A stretch of DNA of 46,265 nt from the NCBI GenBank assembly GCA_026399755.1, contig JAPLQI010000101.1, forward strand, positions 1 to 46,265. Reading direction: 5' to 3'. The DNA is from Pseudomonadota bacterium. GTDB lineage: Bacteria > Pseudomonadota > Gammaproteobacteria > Burkholderiales > Chitinibacteraceae. Numbering within the stretch: the first letter of the stretch is position 1; the number at the start of each line of letters is the position of its first letter. Positions 8,307 to 16,557 of the stretch are shown piece after piece. A model generated the notes under the pieces. The model made no database searches and was not told where the DNA came from. It was given only the letters and a program-made list of their open reading frames with translations. The translations under genes and the position numbers were made by a program.

Positions 8307-9953
8307 CTAAATAACACCACTTTTCATCAAATTTGTAGCATATGCACAAGCACGAGCAGTTAATGCCATATAGGTGAGTGATGGGTGAACATGCGAAGAT
8401 GAAGCCATACAAGCACCATCTGTAACAAACAAATTAGGAATATCGTGAGATTGATTAAAGCCATTTAATACAGATGTTTTAGGATCTCTGCCCATTCTTG
8501 CTGTACCCATTTCATGAATAGATGATCCACCAACAGGCATGACTGTATTTTCTACAATCGACTCAAACCCAGCCAGAGCTAACATGGCTTCAGCTTCTTT
8601 CGCCATATCATTTACAATTTGAACTTCATTTTCTTTGAAATTAAATTCAATATTAACTAAGGGGATACCAAATTTATTTTTTTTATGCTCATCTAATTTT
8701 ATTAAATTATCATAATAAGGAAGGCACTCACCAAACCCCATTAAAGTAAATGCAGAGGCCGTAGGGTTTTTAATATACTCTGGATTTAAAGCGCCCATCC
8801 CCACTGGGGCATACGCCCCATCAACACGGTCTTCCCAAGCAAGATAGCCATAGCCACGTAAAAACGATTTTTCTTGCTGATGTAAATTCTGAAATCTAGG
8901 TATATGAACTGGCGCTGGCCTAACATGCGTGCCAGTGCCTGCATAACGCGTACTAGGCATTACGCCTATAGCGCTAATTACCGCCATATGATCCATTAAA
9001 TAATGCCCAAGTACACCACTTGAATTAGCCAAACCATTTTTAAATGATTCACAACGTGAATTCAATAAAATCTGCGTACTCGCTATAGTTGATGCACATA
9101 AAAAAACAACTCGGGCACTAATTTCAGAACGCCCGCCCGTATGTGTATCAACAACTCTAACTGCAGTTACTCTATTGGTTTTCTTATCGTAAACCAAACT
9201 TTTAACGAGAGAGTTAGCTCTAATCGTTAAATTGCCCGTTTTTTCTGCAGCAGGAAGCGTGGAGTTGATGCTTTTAAAAAGTGAGTCTGTTTGATAAATA
9301 GGCAAAGATGGATCTTGATTAAGATAAGCTGATCGGCCATTGTGGTCTACGGAAAGAATCGCCGTCCGCCCAATTGTCAACAACCGATCATTATAATTAT
9401 CATGAATAACGCGTTTGAATTTTTTTTCAAGCGCAGTGTACTCCATAGGTGGCAAAAAATTGCCATCTGGTAAATAAGAAAAATTTGCAACACAACCACT
9501 AATACCAATAAAATCTTCTACATAACCATACCATTTTTCTAAATCTGCATAACGGATAGGCCAATCAACACCATGACCATCTCGCTTATTCGCTTCAAAA
9601 TCTAAATCAGACCAACGATATACGCTGCCAGCCCATAATAGCGATCGACCGCCAACGGCATTGGTTCTAATCCAATTGAATGGTTTTGATTCGCTGCGCA
9701 CATAAGGATTTAGTCTGTCATTATTGAATAAATGCCTAGTGCGGTCAGAAAAAATATAGTTTTTGCTCTGGATTAAATAATCGGCGGTGTCGCCTTGCAT
9801 GGCATTTTGCAAATTCGATGGACTGTTTGCTTCATTGCGTGGGTTTTCTGCTCCAGAATCCAGCGCTAGGACACTAAAACCCTGCTCGGTCAATTCTTTT
9901 GCCGCCCAGCCACCGGAAAGTCCGGTGCCTACTACAATAATATCAATATGCAT
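8307..9953 (-). CDS. GMC-family FAD-dependent oxidoreductase
   Basis: The 548-residue protein begins with a Rossmann dinucleotide motif (IIVVGTGLSGGWAAKEL) for FAD. It carries the GMC signature region NAVGGRSLLWAGSVYRWSD and the C-terminal active-site region HEMGTARMGRDP ... HVHPSLTYMAL. GMC enzymes (choline, glucose and alcohol dehydrogenases or oxidases) oxidise alcohols with FAD. It is the first gene of the operon and is followed after 34 bp by the radical SAM gene. A GMC oxidoreductase next to a radical SAM enzyme also occurs in the mycofactocin system (MftG, MftC), but the other mycofactocin genes are absent here. The substrate may be a side chain or sugar on the exported peptide; that is inference. 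Its ribosome site is weak. Confidence 0.88.
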   Translation of the reverse strand: MHIDIIVVGTGLSGGWAAKELTEQGFSVLALDSGAENPRNEANSPSNLQNAMQGDTADYLIQSKNYIFSDRTRHLFNNDRLNPYVRSESKPFNWIRTNAVGGRSLLWAGSVYRWSDLDFEANKRDGHGVDWPIRYADLEKWYGYVEDFIGISGCVANFSYLPDGNFLPPMEYTALEKKFKRVIHDNYNDRLLTIGRTAILSVDHNGRSAYLNQDPSLPIYQTDSLFKSINSTLPAAEKTGNLTIRANSLVKSLVYDKKTNRVTAVRVVDTHTGGRSEISARVVFLCASTIASTQILLNSRCESFKNGLANSSGVLGHYLMDHMAVISAIGVMPSTRYAGTGTHVRPAPVHIPRFQNLHQQEKSFLRGYGYLAWEDRVDGAYAPVGMGALNPEYIKNPTASAFTLMGFGECLPYYDNLIKLDEHKKNKFGIPLVNIEFNFKENEVQIVNDMAKEAEAMLALAGFESIVENTVMPVGGSSIHEMGTARMGRDPKTSVLNGFNQSHDIPNLFVTDGACMASSSHVHPSLTYMALTARACAYATNLMKSGVI

Positions 9954-10033
9954 AAGGAAACTTATTTTAAGTAAAAATCATAAAAAATTTCAACATGTTA
10001 GTATTTATTTTCAATGCCACCATAAAACAGCAA

Positions 10034-11362
10034 TTAACTAATGCAGCGCGATTCGTTCCAGTCAGCGCTATCCTGCCCACCAGGAGCGGTGGAAAACTGA
10101 AAATTGCATTCCTATTGGTCAATAAATCCGCAAATCTCTTGCCTTCTTTAATAATCTGGTAGTCTTGCTCGCCAAAGTCTAGCCAGAATGGCATGTTGTT
10201 CAGATTGACTGAGTTAACAAGTAATAGTGGGTCTCTGTTTTTTCTTACTGTTTCATCTGGGTAAAGCCATTTATTTAAATACCATCCAAAATTGTTGCTG
10301 CGATCCGCCCCAATCAAAGCGGGCCTATTCCCAACTATACGGCTAAATAAATCAGGAAGGCGAAGTGCGAGGGCAATTGCAGCATATTCACCTATCGAAA
10401 TGCCGCCAGCCCAACGACCACTTTGTTGTTTTATTGTTGAAAAATTTTAATCAACAAATTGAATAAGCTCTTTACATAAAAAGTCATCGTAAAGTCCTTC
10501 TGTTAATGTGTCATTACCAACCGATTTTTCTACTAATTTTTCGCCCGTATTGGTTGCCCAGCTATTGTCCATTTCAGGAGCAATAATTTGCATTGTTTTT
10601 AATTCTCTTGATTAATAAGGTTGCTGGCCAACGATTCAAGTCCAGCCTTATACAAAGCGTCGATTTCTGTATTATTAAGCCCTGAAAACCAATAAAGAAC
10701 AGGATATTTTTTACTTTTTTCGTAATTTATAGGGACAAAAAATTGAACGCGCATAGGTTTATCAAGGAACTTGCTTTGCAAGGTCAATCGACGATAGTCT
10801 GCAGTGCGTCCTTCTGCGGTAATTCCACCTGCTCCATCAAGCGCAGATAATTTAATTGATGAAATAAAAACATCACCGCCATCACCATTAGAGTCAGTCC
10901 ACTGCTCCATTGCCAAGTAAAAATCAAATTTTGCATCAAAATCAATATCAAAATGGTGCCAGTTACCATCATCTATCAATTTCTCCGGAAATCCTTTTGC
11001 AGTACCGGCAAGCCATTGGTCTCGACTTGGAAAATCACTAGCTACACCAAGAACACCACCACAATTTTTAGCCGAGCACGCTCCTAAAGAATCAAAGGAA
11101 AGACGATATTTTTCTTTAGAAAATCTTGCACTTGAAAAAAAATCTCCGCCAAATACTTTTTGGTCAAATCGCAATGCGTACTGCCCAGTACGTAATGAAT
11201 CATCAACTATACTGCCGTGCATAGGAACCCTATCATCTCTATTTTGACCGATCCATTGCTCAAGGCCACGAGACATTGTTTCTTCAAGCACTAGGGCATC
11301 AGCATGGCTATGTGTTGCCGTAACACAAAAGTCAATAAAAAAAATAAAAAATTATTTTTCAT
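10034..11362 (-). pseudogene. Decayed paralogue of the secreted esterase at 835-2202
   Basis: The stretch aligns end to end with the intact esterase but has several lesions. The signal-peptide start (ATG at 11362) is out of frame with the body after a T-rich run. Frame is lost again near 10600, just after the LASNLINQ region, before MQIIAPEMDNSW resumes. There is an in-frame TAA near 10450 within the equivalent of IPFIDAQF, and another shift occurs near 10090. The nucleophile elbow has become GISIGEYAA and the catalytic His region reads PGGQDSADWNE, so His is replaced by Gln. Matching pieces (SFDSLGACSAKNCGGVLGVA; WLDFGEQDYQI) show common descent. It is almost certainly inactive. Confidence 0.9.
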
Positions 11363-11504
11363 TAGGCGACTTTATTTTTTGTTATTTAATAACTTTTAGA
11401 TGCTAAATTTAAAATTATTCACTGACCAATATTTATTAATTTAAGGGATCATTGCTTTTCCATGTTGATTGCGCTTCAAGCGACTAACTGTTGGGTGTCG
11501 AATT

Positions 11505-11864
11505 TTAATTACCATTAAACCAGCCACTATAAAAAAGCAAATAAACACACTCCGAGTAATGAAATACAACAACACCAAAAACAGAAATTACAACTATTGA
11601 AAAACCCCTCCATTTCTTCAATACACCCCACCCAAAAAAAACAACATCCTTGTTGCACAACAACAAAACCGCATAAAATACAAAAGCAACACCGAGTGAT
11701 TTTATTGCAAGATTTGCTCCTCCATACATATGAGAGAAAAAAATTGCAACAAAGAAAATGATTCTGAACCATACCTCAGATCGGCTAATGGCAATAGTTT
11801 TTGAGAACTTACCATGAAATATTTCAATCAAATGAACAAGCTGAATTATTGCGCGATATATCAT
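11505..11864 (-). CDS. Small multi-spanning membrane protein, candidate immunity protein
   Basis: The 119 residues include about three hydrophobic helices: VWFRIIFFVAIFFSHMYGG, LAIKSLGVAFVFYAVLLL and FSIVVISVFGVVVFHY. Most charge lies between or before them. I recognise no family. It lies about 200 bp downstream of the HlyC-like/SelO-like pair, on the same strand and within the cluster. Microcin immunity proteins such as MchI and MceB are short proteins with two or three membrane helices, so this is the best immunity candidate in the window. The ribosome site is weak and expression is unproven. Confidence 0.5.
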   Translation of the reverse strand: MIYRAIIQLVHLIEIFHGKFSKTIAISRSEVWFRIIFFVAIFFSHMYGGANLAIKSLGVAFVFYAVLLLCNKDVVFFGWGVLKKWRGFSIVVISVFGVVVFHYSECVYLLFYSGWFNGN

Positions 11865-12068
11865 ATTTTAGTGTTCTTAAAGTAGACTTAGTTTTACCCA
11901 CAAGGCATGCGCCAACCACTTAACGGAGGTGCGATATAGCCTCAACCACTAGACTAACTTAGGTGCATTTATTCCTAGCCAGCTCCACACCTTGACGCCA
12001 ATGGAGCCTTGCTAAAGAGGTAGCCAGACAAAAAAGAGACACACCAGATTCATGTTTTTAAATGTGCC

Positions 12069-12509
12069 TCAAAACAAATGCATCTTATGCACCCCCTTTC
12101 TAAAGTATGAAACGCTCCGATCTTTCATAAGAATATTTTTTTTAATATCACGTATTATGTATTTTATATTACCAAATGGCGCCACAAAATCCAAAATCCA
12201 AAGGCGATCGCCCTCATTCCACTCACTTTTATGAAGATCTACTTTTCTTTTCTCTATAATTCTTTTTTCAACATCTTTAGTCAAGCAAGCCCAAATAACC
12301 ATACCAACAACCATTCCATCATCATTAAAGTAAAACTTAATTTTCTTGTGCGAAAAAGCCTCCCCTACCACCGTGTGAATATAACGCATCCCTATATCCG
12401 ACGTTATGTTACTCGATGATAGTAGCCAAGCGGCATATCCATAAGTTTGAAAAGCTATATTATCGATATCTGGCGAACTATCAAACACTTCAAGGTAACT
12501 TATTTCCAT
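12069..12509 (-). CDS. HlyC-like toxin-activating acyltransferase family protein (MceI/MchD-like), catalytic His absent
   Basis: The 146-residue protein matches the HlyC/RTX acyltransferase family. YGYAAWLLSSS corresponds to HlyC GHVSWLWASS, VIWACLT to CSWANLS, and EWNEGDRLWILDFVAPFG to the GDRKWFIDWIAPFG block. In HlyC the catalytic pair is His23 and Asp92. Here the Asp is kept (ILDF) but the His position after the SS motif is Thr (SSNIT). Classical HlyC moves a fatty acyl chain from acyl carrier protein to a toxin lysine. Microcin relatives MceI/MchD work with MceJ/MchC to attach a siderophore to the microcin C-terminus. The start overlaps the end of the SelO-like gene by ten bases, so the pair is coupled. 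Confidence 0.75.
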   Translation of the reverse strand: MEISYLEVFDSSPDIDNIAFQTYGYAAWLLSSSNITSDIGMRYIHTVVGEAFSHKKIKFYFNDDGMVVGMVIWACLTKDVEKRIIEKRKVDLHKSEWNEGDRLWILDFVAPFGNIKYIIRDIKKNILMKDRSVSYFRKGVHKMHLF

Positions 12510-14239
12510 ATTCTTTCAATCCTTTGCTTAACATGCATTGGAAAATAATCTTCATTTAGCTTATTCACCAATTCATGACCATTCCCGTCAGAATGTATCG
12601 CATTACTTTCCGATATAATCAACCCTGGGAGCCAAGCATCACAGGCAAAAGACCTAGAGTCAGAAATTGGGTCCGCCATTAATGTTATTGCTTTTGTTCG
12701 AATGTTTGTTACAAAATCAGCACAAGCTAAATGGCCGTTTGGCCTTTCAAGCAAATCATTCACTTTTTCAACCAGATTGTGTCTGTATAGATCAGGAAAA
12801 TCCGTGTTAAGCCGATAAGAATTAAGCGCCATAAACAAAAATGCATTTTCCCGTCGATCAAACCTAATTCCATTGATATATCGCATGCGAATATCGTGAA
12901 TCACATCTGAAAAGCAATTCCTTAGCGCTGCATCTTTAATGAGTTCTTGCAACGAGATTTCATAATCATCTCTAGATAGAGCAAATGCGGCGCCTTTGAA
13001 AAGTGAATTCAAATGAAATTCACCCATCTTATCTGGCATTTTTGATAATTTAAATGGTTCAGCATTTCCTCTTTGAACTATAGATCTGATGCATGCCGCA
13101 GCCCTCGACAACAATGCCCCATCCATTTTTAATAAAGCCCATTCTGGGACGCCGCTTAGCTTCAAAAACTCAACAGAAAGGCGAAACTGATAAGTTTTTT
13201 TGAAACTAGCAACAAAATATGACTCTGAAGAAATGGATTCCGCATACTTGCATGGCATATATTTTTTTAGGTGAAAATGCAAATTTTCAATCGTATTGAT
13301 CAGCTCTGTTTCCATAAACCATGCATCTGGGTGCTTCCTTGCCACGATCACTCGACCATAATCGGATACTCCAGTGATAGTCCCAAAATCCAAAAACTCG
13401 CCACCCATACCAATATTTGAACAGCTTAATGCCCCATGTATTATTCGTTTACCAAACGCGGCTGCCAACTGGAAAGCAAACCGTTCAACCATCTCGGTCA
13501 GATGAATATTTATCGCATCACGATCAAGCAATCCAGTTGAGGGGTTAGAAAATTGAGTGGAATAGCATTCCACTGCAGATTTCGTTCTGACTCCGTCCGA
13601 TACAAAATTTTTTCTTATATATTCACTTTCCGTAAAATAAGATGCTCTCATTAAATGAGCTGGTCGCATGACGGGCTCTCGAACAATTAATGCTCGAGGA
13701 ACCATTTTTATGCCAGAAACATGCTCTGTTGGGGCTAGTGTCCCGGTTTTAATGATTGCATGCACTCTTGCCGCAGAGAAAGGAAGAACCTCGCCACATA
13801 CCTCTCCCCAAATAGCTTCTCTAAATCCCTCCTCTATAGTTGCGCAGCCATGCGTATACCAAAAACTGCTCTCAATCCCAGCAAGTGGCGTTTTCCCAAT
13901 TCCTTTAATTTGATATTTTCCATCATAACCACATCTAACCCCACCACCATTATTAGATAATCCATCACCACCATATCTTTCCGCCAGCAATGTCTTATAT
14001 TCATTCGTATATGATTCGACATCATCACTATCAGTTGGAATACAAAATGCATAATCTTTGAGAGAAACAGTTGATTTCATGGCTTCGTTTTTCCAAGCCA
14101 TTGAGGCATTTTTCAATGCTCTAACTTCGAACGGAACAAAGGAACTCGGTGGTAATTTTAATGGAGAGTCACTAGAAAAACCATCTGAAATCTCTTGTTC
14201 TTTATTAGATAGCATATTAATTATATTATGAGCATCCAT
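12500..14239 (-). CDS. SelO-like (YdiU-fold) protein, partner of the HlyC-like acyltransferase; MceJ/MchC-type candidate
   Basis: From ATG at 14239 it encodes 579 residues. Motifs follow the SelO/YdiU protein-AMPylase order: YQIKGIGKTPL for the WxxQLKGAGxTPxS block, REAIWGEVCGEVLPFSAARV for RExLxSEAMHxLGIPTTRAL, RALIVREPVMRPAHLMRASY for the VRVAPSHIRFGxFE block, and HGALSCSNI...FLDFGTITG for HGVMNTDNM...DYGPFGF. The Asp of the TDN motif is Ser here, while Asn and the DFG-like Asp are kept, so ATP/metal chemistry may be changed. A longer frame begins at 14350, but its first codons lie inside an intrinsic terminator, so I reject that start. The paralogue at 16547-17944 has a matching short N-terminus. 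The C-terminal ~200 residues are extra and unrecognised. Confidence 0.72.
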   Translation of the reverse strand: MDAHNIINMLSNKEQEISDGFSSDSPLKLPPSSFVPFEVRALKNASMAWKNEAMKSTVSLKDYAFCIPTDSDDVESYTNEYKTLLAERYGGDGLSNNGGGVRCGYDGKYQIKGIGKTPLAGIESSFWYTHGCATIEEGFREAIWGEVCGEVLPFSAARVHAIIKTGTLAPTEHVSGIKMVPRALIVREPVMRPAHLMRASYFTESEYIRKNFVSDGVRTKSAVECYSTQFSNPSTGLLDRDAINIHLTEMVERFAFQLAAAFGKRIIHGALSCSNIGMGGEFLDFGTITGVSDYGRVIVARKHPDAWFMETELINTIENLHFHLKKYMPCKYAESISSESYFVASFKKTYQFRLSVEFLKLSGVPEWALLKMDGALLSRAAACIRSIVQRGNAEPFKLSKMPDKMGEFHLNSLFKGAAFALSRDDYEISLQELIKDAALRNCFSDVIHDIRMRYINGIRFDRRENAFLFMALNSYRLNTDFPDLYRHNLVEKVNDLLERPNGHLACADFVTNIRTKAITLMADPISDSRSFACDAWLPGLIISESNAIHSDGNGHELVNKLNEDYFPMHVKQRIERIWK

Positions 14240-14310
14240 ACTAAAAAGATAAACACCTATAGTTTTGATAGCAGTGATTGCACGCAAAAATTGATTTGCC
14301 TCATCACAGT

Positions 14311-14341
14311 AAAAAAGCAAAGAAGGGGGACCTTCTTTGCT
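14311..14341 (-). terminator. Rho-independent terminator downstream of the microcin precursor
   Basis: On the minus strand AGCAAAGAAGG, a four-base loop and CCTTCTTTGCT form a perfect 11-bp stem followed by six T residues. It lies about 130 bp after the stop of the precursor gene. It should end the abundant precursor message and separate it from the SelO-like gene, perhaps with some read-through. Confidence 0.9.
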
Positions 14342-14472
14342 GAGTTCCACTTATGGGTAAAGCGACAACTTAATCGCAATGTAAATGCTAATCATATTCC
14401 ACTCAGCCCAACATAGAAATTAAATTATCGCATATCACTTCATAACCAGTACAATTTTGGTATTTGCAATTG

Positions 14473-14673
14473 TTATGTCGTAGGGCCATTATTAGTACTA
14501 TGATTACCTGAATTGCAAATATTGCTAGCCATGGTTTCTGAAACTGCAAATCCAGCTATAAAACCAGCTCCTGACATATAAGACAAACCTGCTACGACTA
14601 AATTGCACAAATGCTCCTTCGAATCACCCCCACCATCTACCAGGTGAATTTCATCATCATGTATTGTGTACAT
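14473..14673 (-). CDS. Class II microcin/bacteriocin precursor peptide with double-glycine leader
   Basis: The 66-residue peptide has the 15-residue leader MYTIHDDEIHLVDGG. It fits the C39 consensus: hydrophobic at -12, Glu at -8, Ile at -7, Val at -4, Gly-Gly at -2/-1. Colicin V and MccH47 leaders are also 15 residues. Cleavage leaves a 51-residue core: a charged start, a Gly/Ala-rich hydrophobic stretch (VVAGLSYMSGAGFIAGFAV) with small-residue spacing suited to membrane insertion, two cysteines (HLCN and NICN) that could form a disulfide, and an Asn/Ser/Gly/Thr-rich tail ending PTT. The tail recalls the Ser/Gly-rich C-terminus of siderophore microcins but ends in Thr. The ribosome site is excellent (GAGGAG, six bases before ATG). 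I infer export by the C39 transporter at 3825-6026. Confidence 0.85.
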   Translation of the reverse strand: MYTIHDDEIHLVDGGGDSKEHLCNLVVAGLSYMSGAGFIAGFAVSETMASNICNSGNHSTNNGPTT

Positions 14674-14692
14674 ATTTTACTCCTCATTTTAT

Positions 14693-14714
14693 TTGCTGCT
14701 TTAGCTAGCAGCAA
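14693..14714 (-). promoter_or_regulatory. Hairpin in the precursor leader mRNA
   Basis: On the minus strand TTGCTGCT and AGCAGCAA pair as an 8-bp stem with a 6-base loop, ending about nine bases before the GAGGAG ribosome site of the precursor. There is no following T run, so it is not a terminator. It may stabilise the mRNA or affect translation. Confidence 0.45.
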
Positions 14715-14744
14715 CGCCTTACCCATTTGGGTAAATCTTGAATA

Positions 14745-14775
14745 TTTATAGAAGCTACAATGTATTAAATTTCAA
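14745..14775 (-). promoter_or_regulatory. Possible sigma-70 promoter of the precursor gene
   Basis: On the minus strand TTGAAA (14770-14775) is followed after 18 bases by CTATAA (or after 19 by TATAAA, 14745-14750). The whole region 14680-14950 is AT-rich and has no gene. The start would lie some 60-70 bases before the ATG, which leaves room for the leader hairpin. I saw no convincing Fur box. Confidence 0.35.
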
Positions 14776-15052
14776 CGTTACAACGTAAACTTTAATACAG
14801 CGCCAATTATAAATATAATAATTTTTCAGTGATAATTTAATTGTAAACCGCTTAATCTGGATGCAATAATTTTAGTGTTTTTTTAGTTAAACACCACGGT
14901 AAGTCGTGGATTTACATCGTATTAATTAAATAATAATTCCAAACTAAATTTTCTAAGTAAATTCAGTGCATTATCAAAACAAAGATTCCGATCTACTGGA
15001 ACGTCGCTACTTATATGAGCGGTACCACTTAAAAACTCAAAGGGCCGAAAGA

Positions 15053-15190
15053 TCAAAAAGGGCCATGAGGCACGGGAGATGGATTGGCGTTGCTTAATGA
15101 GCACTCGCCATAGTCAGTGGTAATGACGTGCCACATCGACTGACAACCGCTATACACCTTCATGATGTCATTACCTGTAATTTGATACAT
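15053..15190 (-). CDS. Very short second precursor candidate with a microcin-type leader
   Basis: The 45-codon frame starts at ATG 15190, seven bases after GGGGA, and 27 bp downstream of the glycosyltransferase stop. Its first 15 residues, MYQITGNDIMKVYSG, align position by position with the leader of the peptide at 14473-14673: M-Y-x-I, acidic at -8, Ile -7, Val -4, Gly -1. The -2 position is Ser rather than Gly. The predicted core of 30 residues has two cysteines (position 1 and in YGECS) and a Pro/Asn/Ser-rich tail (NANPSPVPHGPF). It is not hydrophobic, so it would differ from a pore-forming microcin. It may be a modified peptide, a decoy, or a decayed precursor. Chance similarity of so short a frame is possible. 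Confidence 0.5.
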   Translation of the reverse strand: MYQITGNDIMKVYSGCQSMWHVITTDYGECSLSNANPSPVPHGPF

Positions 15191-15217
15191 TTTTATTCCC
15201 CATACGAAAAACCCTTG

Positions 15218-16399
15218 TTATCGGGTCAGCCAAACTTTCTTGCGACCAGAAATCTCATCAAAATATCCCAGTACATTCGGAAGCCAGGTAAGCAATTCGA
15301 GCACGGCAGTAAAGAGTGGCACTAGCAGAATATCGCGCGTAGCCACGCCGATTTTTTGGCCGTGTTTATTCATATACAGCATTGTAAATACCGTATACAT
15401 CAAGAGGGTTAATCCGGTAATTGCAAGGGGCAGCCAAATATTGAAATACATCAATAAAGGTAGCATCAAGAGCGTTGGCGGAAACAGGGATTGCAGGGCG
15501 CTGAATGCAAACCATGGCGTAAATAACACACCTTTGCGTTTGGAAACACCCCAGGCCGTGGTATATGCCTCGACCCGTCCCCTTGCCCAGCGGCGGCGCT
15601 GCTTGAATAAGCCGTGATGTGTTTCCGGGCATTGCGTAGTGGCAATGGCGCGGGCGGCATAACCTGTTTTATACCCGGCAGCGAGCGCTTTCCATGCCCA
15701 GGAAATATCTTCCACCAACCATTCGCTCCAGCCGCCAATGGCTTTCACCACGCTAGCGCGGTGGGCGACAAATGCACCAGCCAAAACCGGTACAACGCCC
15801 AAATGATCTTGCGCTGCTCGAATCGCGCCATAAAAACCGATGTGTTCGTAATATTGCAATTTCCCCACTAGGCTCGATTTATGATTTTCTGGCGATATGT
15901 AACCGCAAACGGCGGCGTATTTGTCATCACTCCAGAGTTTTTTGGCTAATTCATAAATGCCGTCGGCCTGGATAAAGGTATCGCTATCAATCACGATATA
16001 CACCTCTCCGCTCAGCTGTTTAGACGCCAGTGCGAAATCCAGTGCATACCCTTTACGGCCACCATTCTGGGCTTTGGCCAATAATTGATAATCATGTTTT
16101 CTGGCTTGCGACAACCATTGCGTGGCAATTTTTGACGAATTATTGCTGGAGCCATCGTCGATCAATACCACTTGCAATGACTGCGGATAATTTTGCTGTT
16201 CGATGGCATCGAGCGCCTTAATCAATATATCTGGCACTTCATTATAAAAAGGCAACAATATCGAAACGCTTGGAATGGCGCCAATAAATGGTGCGTGCCT
16301 ATTGTGCTGAAGCAAATAAACCAAGAGTAAAGCCATGGTCGTCAAGCACGTTATAAGCACAGGGATGCTGAGCAATAATTCTGGTGTAAAATACTCCAT
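15218..16399 (-). CDS. Membrane-bound family 2 glycosyltransferase
   Basis: The 393-residue protein has one N-terminal helix (residues ~8-30), a GT2 catalytic domain (SVSILLPFYNE, VVLIDDGSSNN, VIDSDTF as the DxD metal site, WLVEDISWAWKA as the catalytic ED) and the QRRRWARG motif typical of processive or cellulose-synthase-like members. Two to four C-terminal helices follow. It uses a nucleotide sugar at the inner membrane. It sits between the second SelO-like gene and the short peptide gene, all on the same strand. Siderophore-microcin clusters carry a glycosyltransferase (MceC/IroB), but that is a soluble GT1 enzyme, so this one is not its homologue. Glycosylation of the peptide or its cargo is only a guess; an exopolysaccharide role is the main alternative. 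Confidence 0.85.
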   Translation of the reverse strand: MEYFTPELLLSIPVLITCLTTMALLLVYLLQHNRHAPFIGAIPSVSILLPFYNEVPDILIKALDAIEQQNYPQSLQVVLIDDGSSNNSSKIATQWLSQARKHDYQLLAKAQNGGRKGYALDFALASKQLSGEVYIVIDSDTFIQADGIYELAKKLWSDDKYAAVCGYISPENHKSSLVGKLQYYEHIGFYGAIRAAQDHLGVVPVLAGAFVAHRASVVKAIGGWSEWLVEDISWAWKALAAGYKTGYAARAIATTQCPETHHGLFKQRRRWARGRVEAYTTAWGVSKRKGVLFTPWFAFSALQSLFPPTLLMLPLLMYFNIWLPLAITGLTLLMYTVFTMLYMNKHGQKIGVATRDILLVPLFTAVLELLTWLPNVLGYFDEISGRKKVWLTR

Positions 16400-16450
16400 G
16401 GTTTTGCTTTCTCTAAATAATGAATGGGTTAATGAATGCCTGTCAGCTAA

Positions 16451-16557
16451 GGAACTCTGATTAAATCGTTATCTATGAATGATGTTTACCTAGATTCAGG
16501 AAAACACTGGACTCCCACATACGCGGGAATGACGAAATAAACTCAATCAGAGTTTCC
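16451..16557. repeat. Inverted-repeat element containing a dRS3-like palindrome
   Basis: GGAACTCTGATT (16451-16462) and its near-perfect inverse AATCAGAGTTTCC (16545-16557) bound a ~107-bp segment. Inside is GACTCCCACATACGCGGGAA (16510-16529), close to the dRS3 form ATTCCC-N8-GGGAAT of Neisseria. The right arm overlaps the last codons of the SelO-like gene. It looks like a small non-autonomous repeat. Confidence 0.5.

Noticed and set aside
14240-14350. N-terminal extension of the SelO-like protein from GTG 14350
   Set aside because: The extension is encoded by terminator sequence, and the paralogue at 16547-17944 has no counterpart to it.
14780-14860. Fur box upstream of the precursor
   Set aside because: AT-rich stretches such as GTGATAATTT occur, but none matches the 19-bp Fur palindrome well enough.
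14922-15104. 60-codon minus-strand frame overlapping the short peptide gene
   Set aside because: No family resemblance, no ribosome site, and it overlaps the better supported short precursor in another frame.
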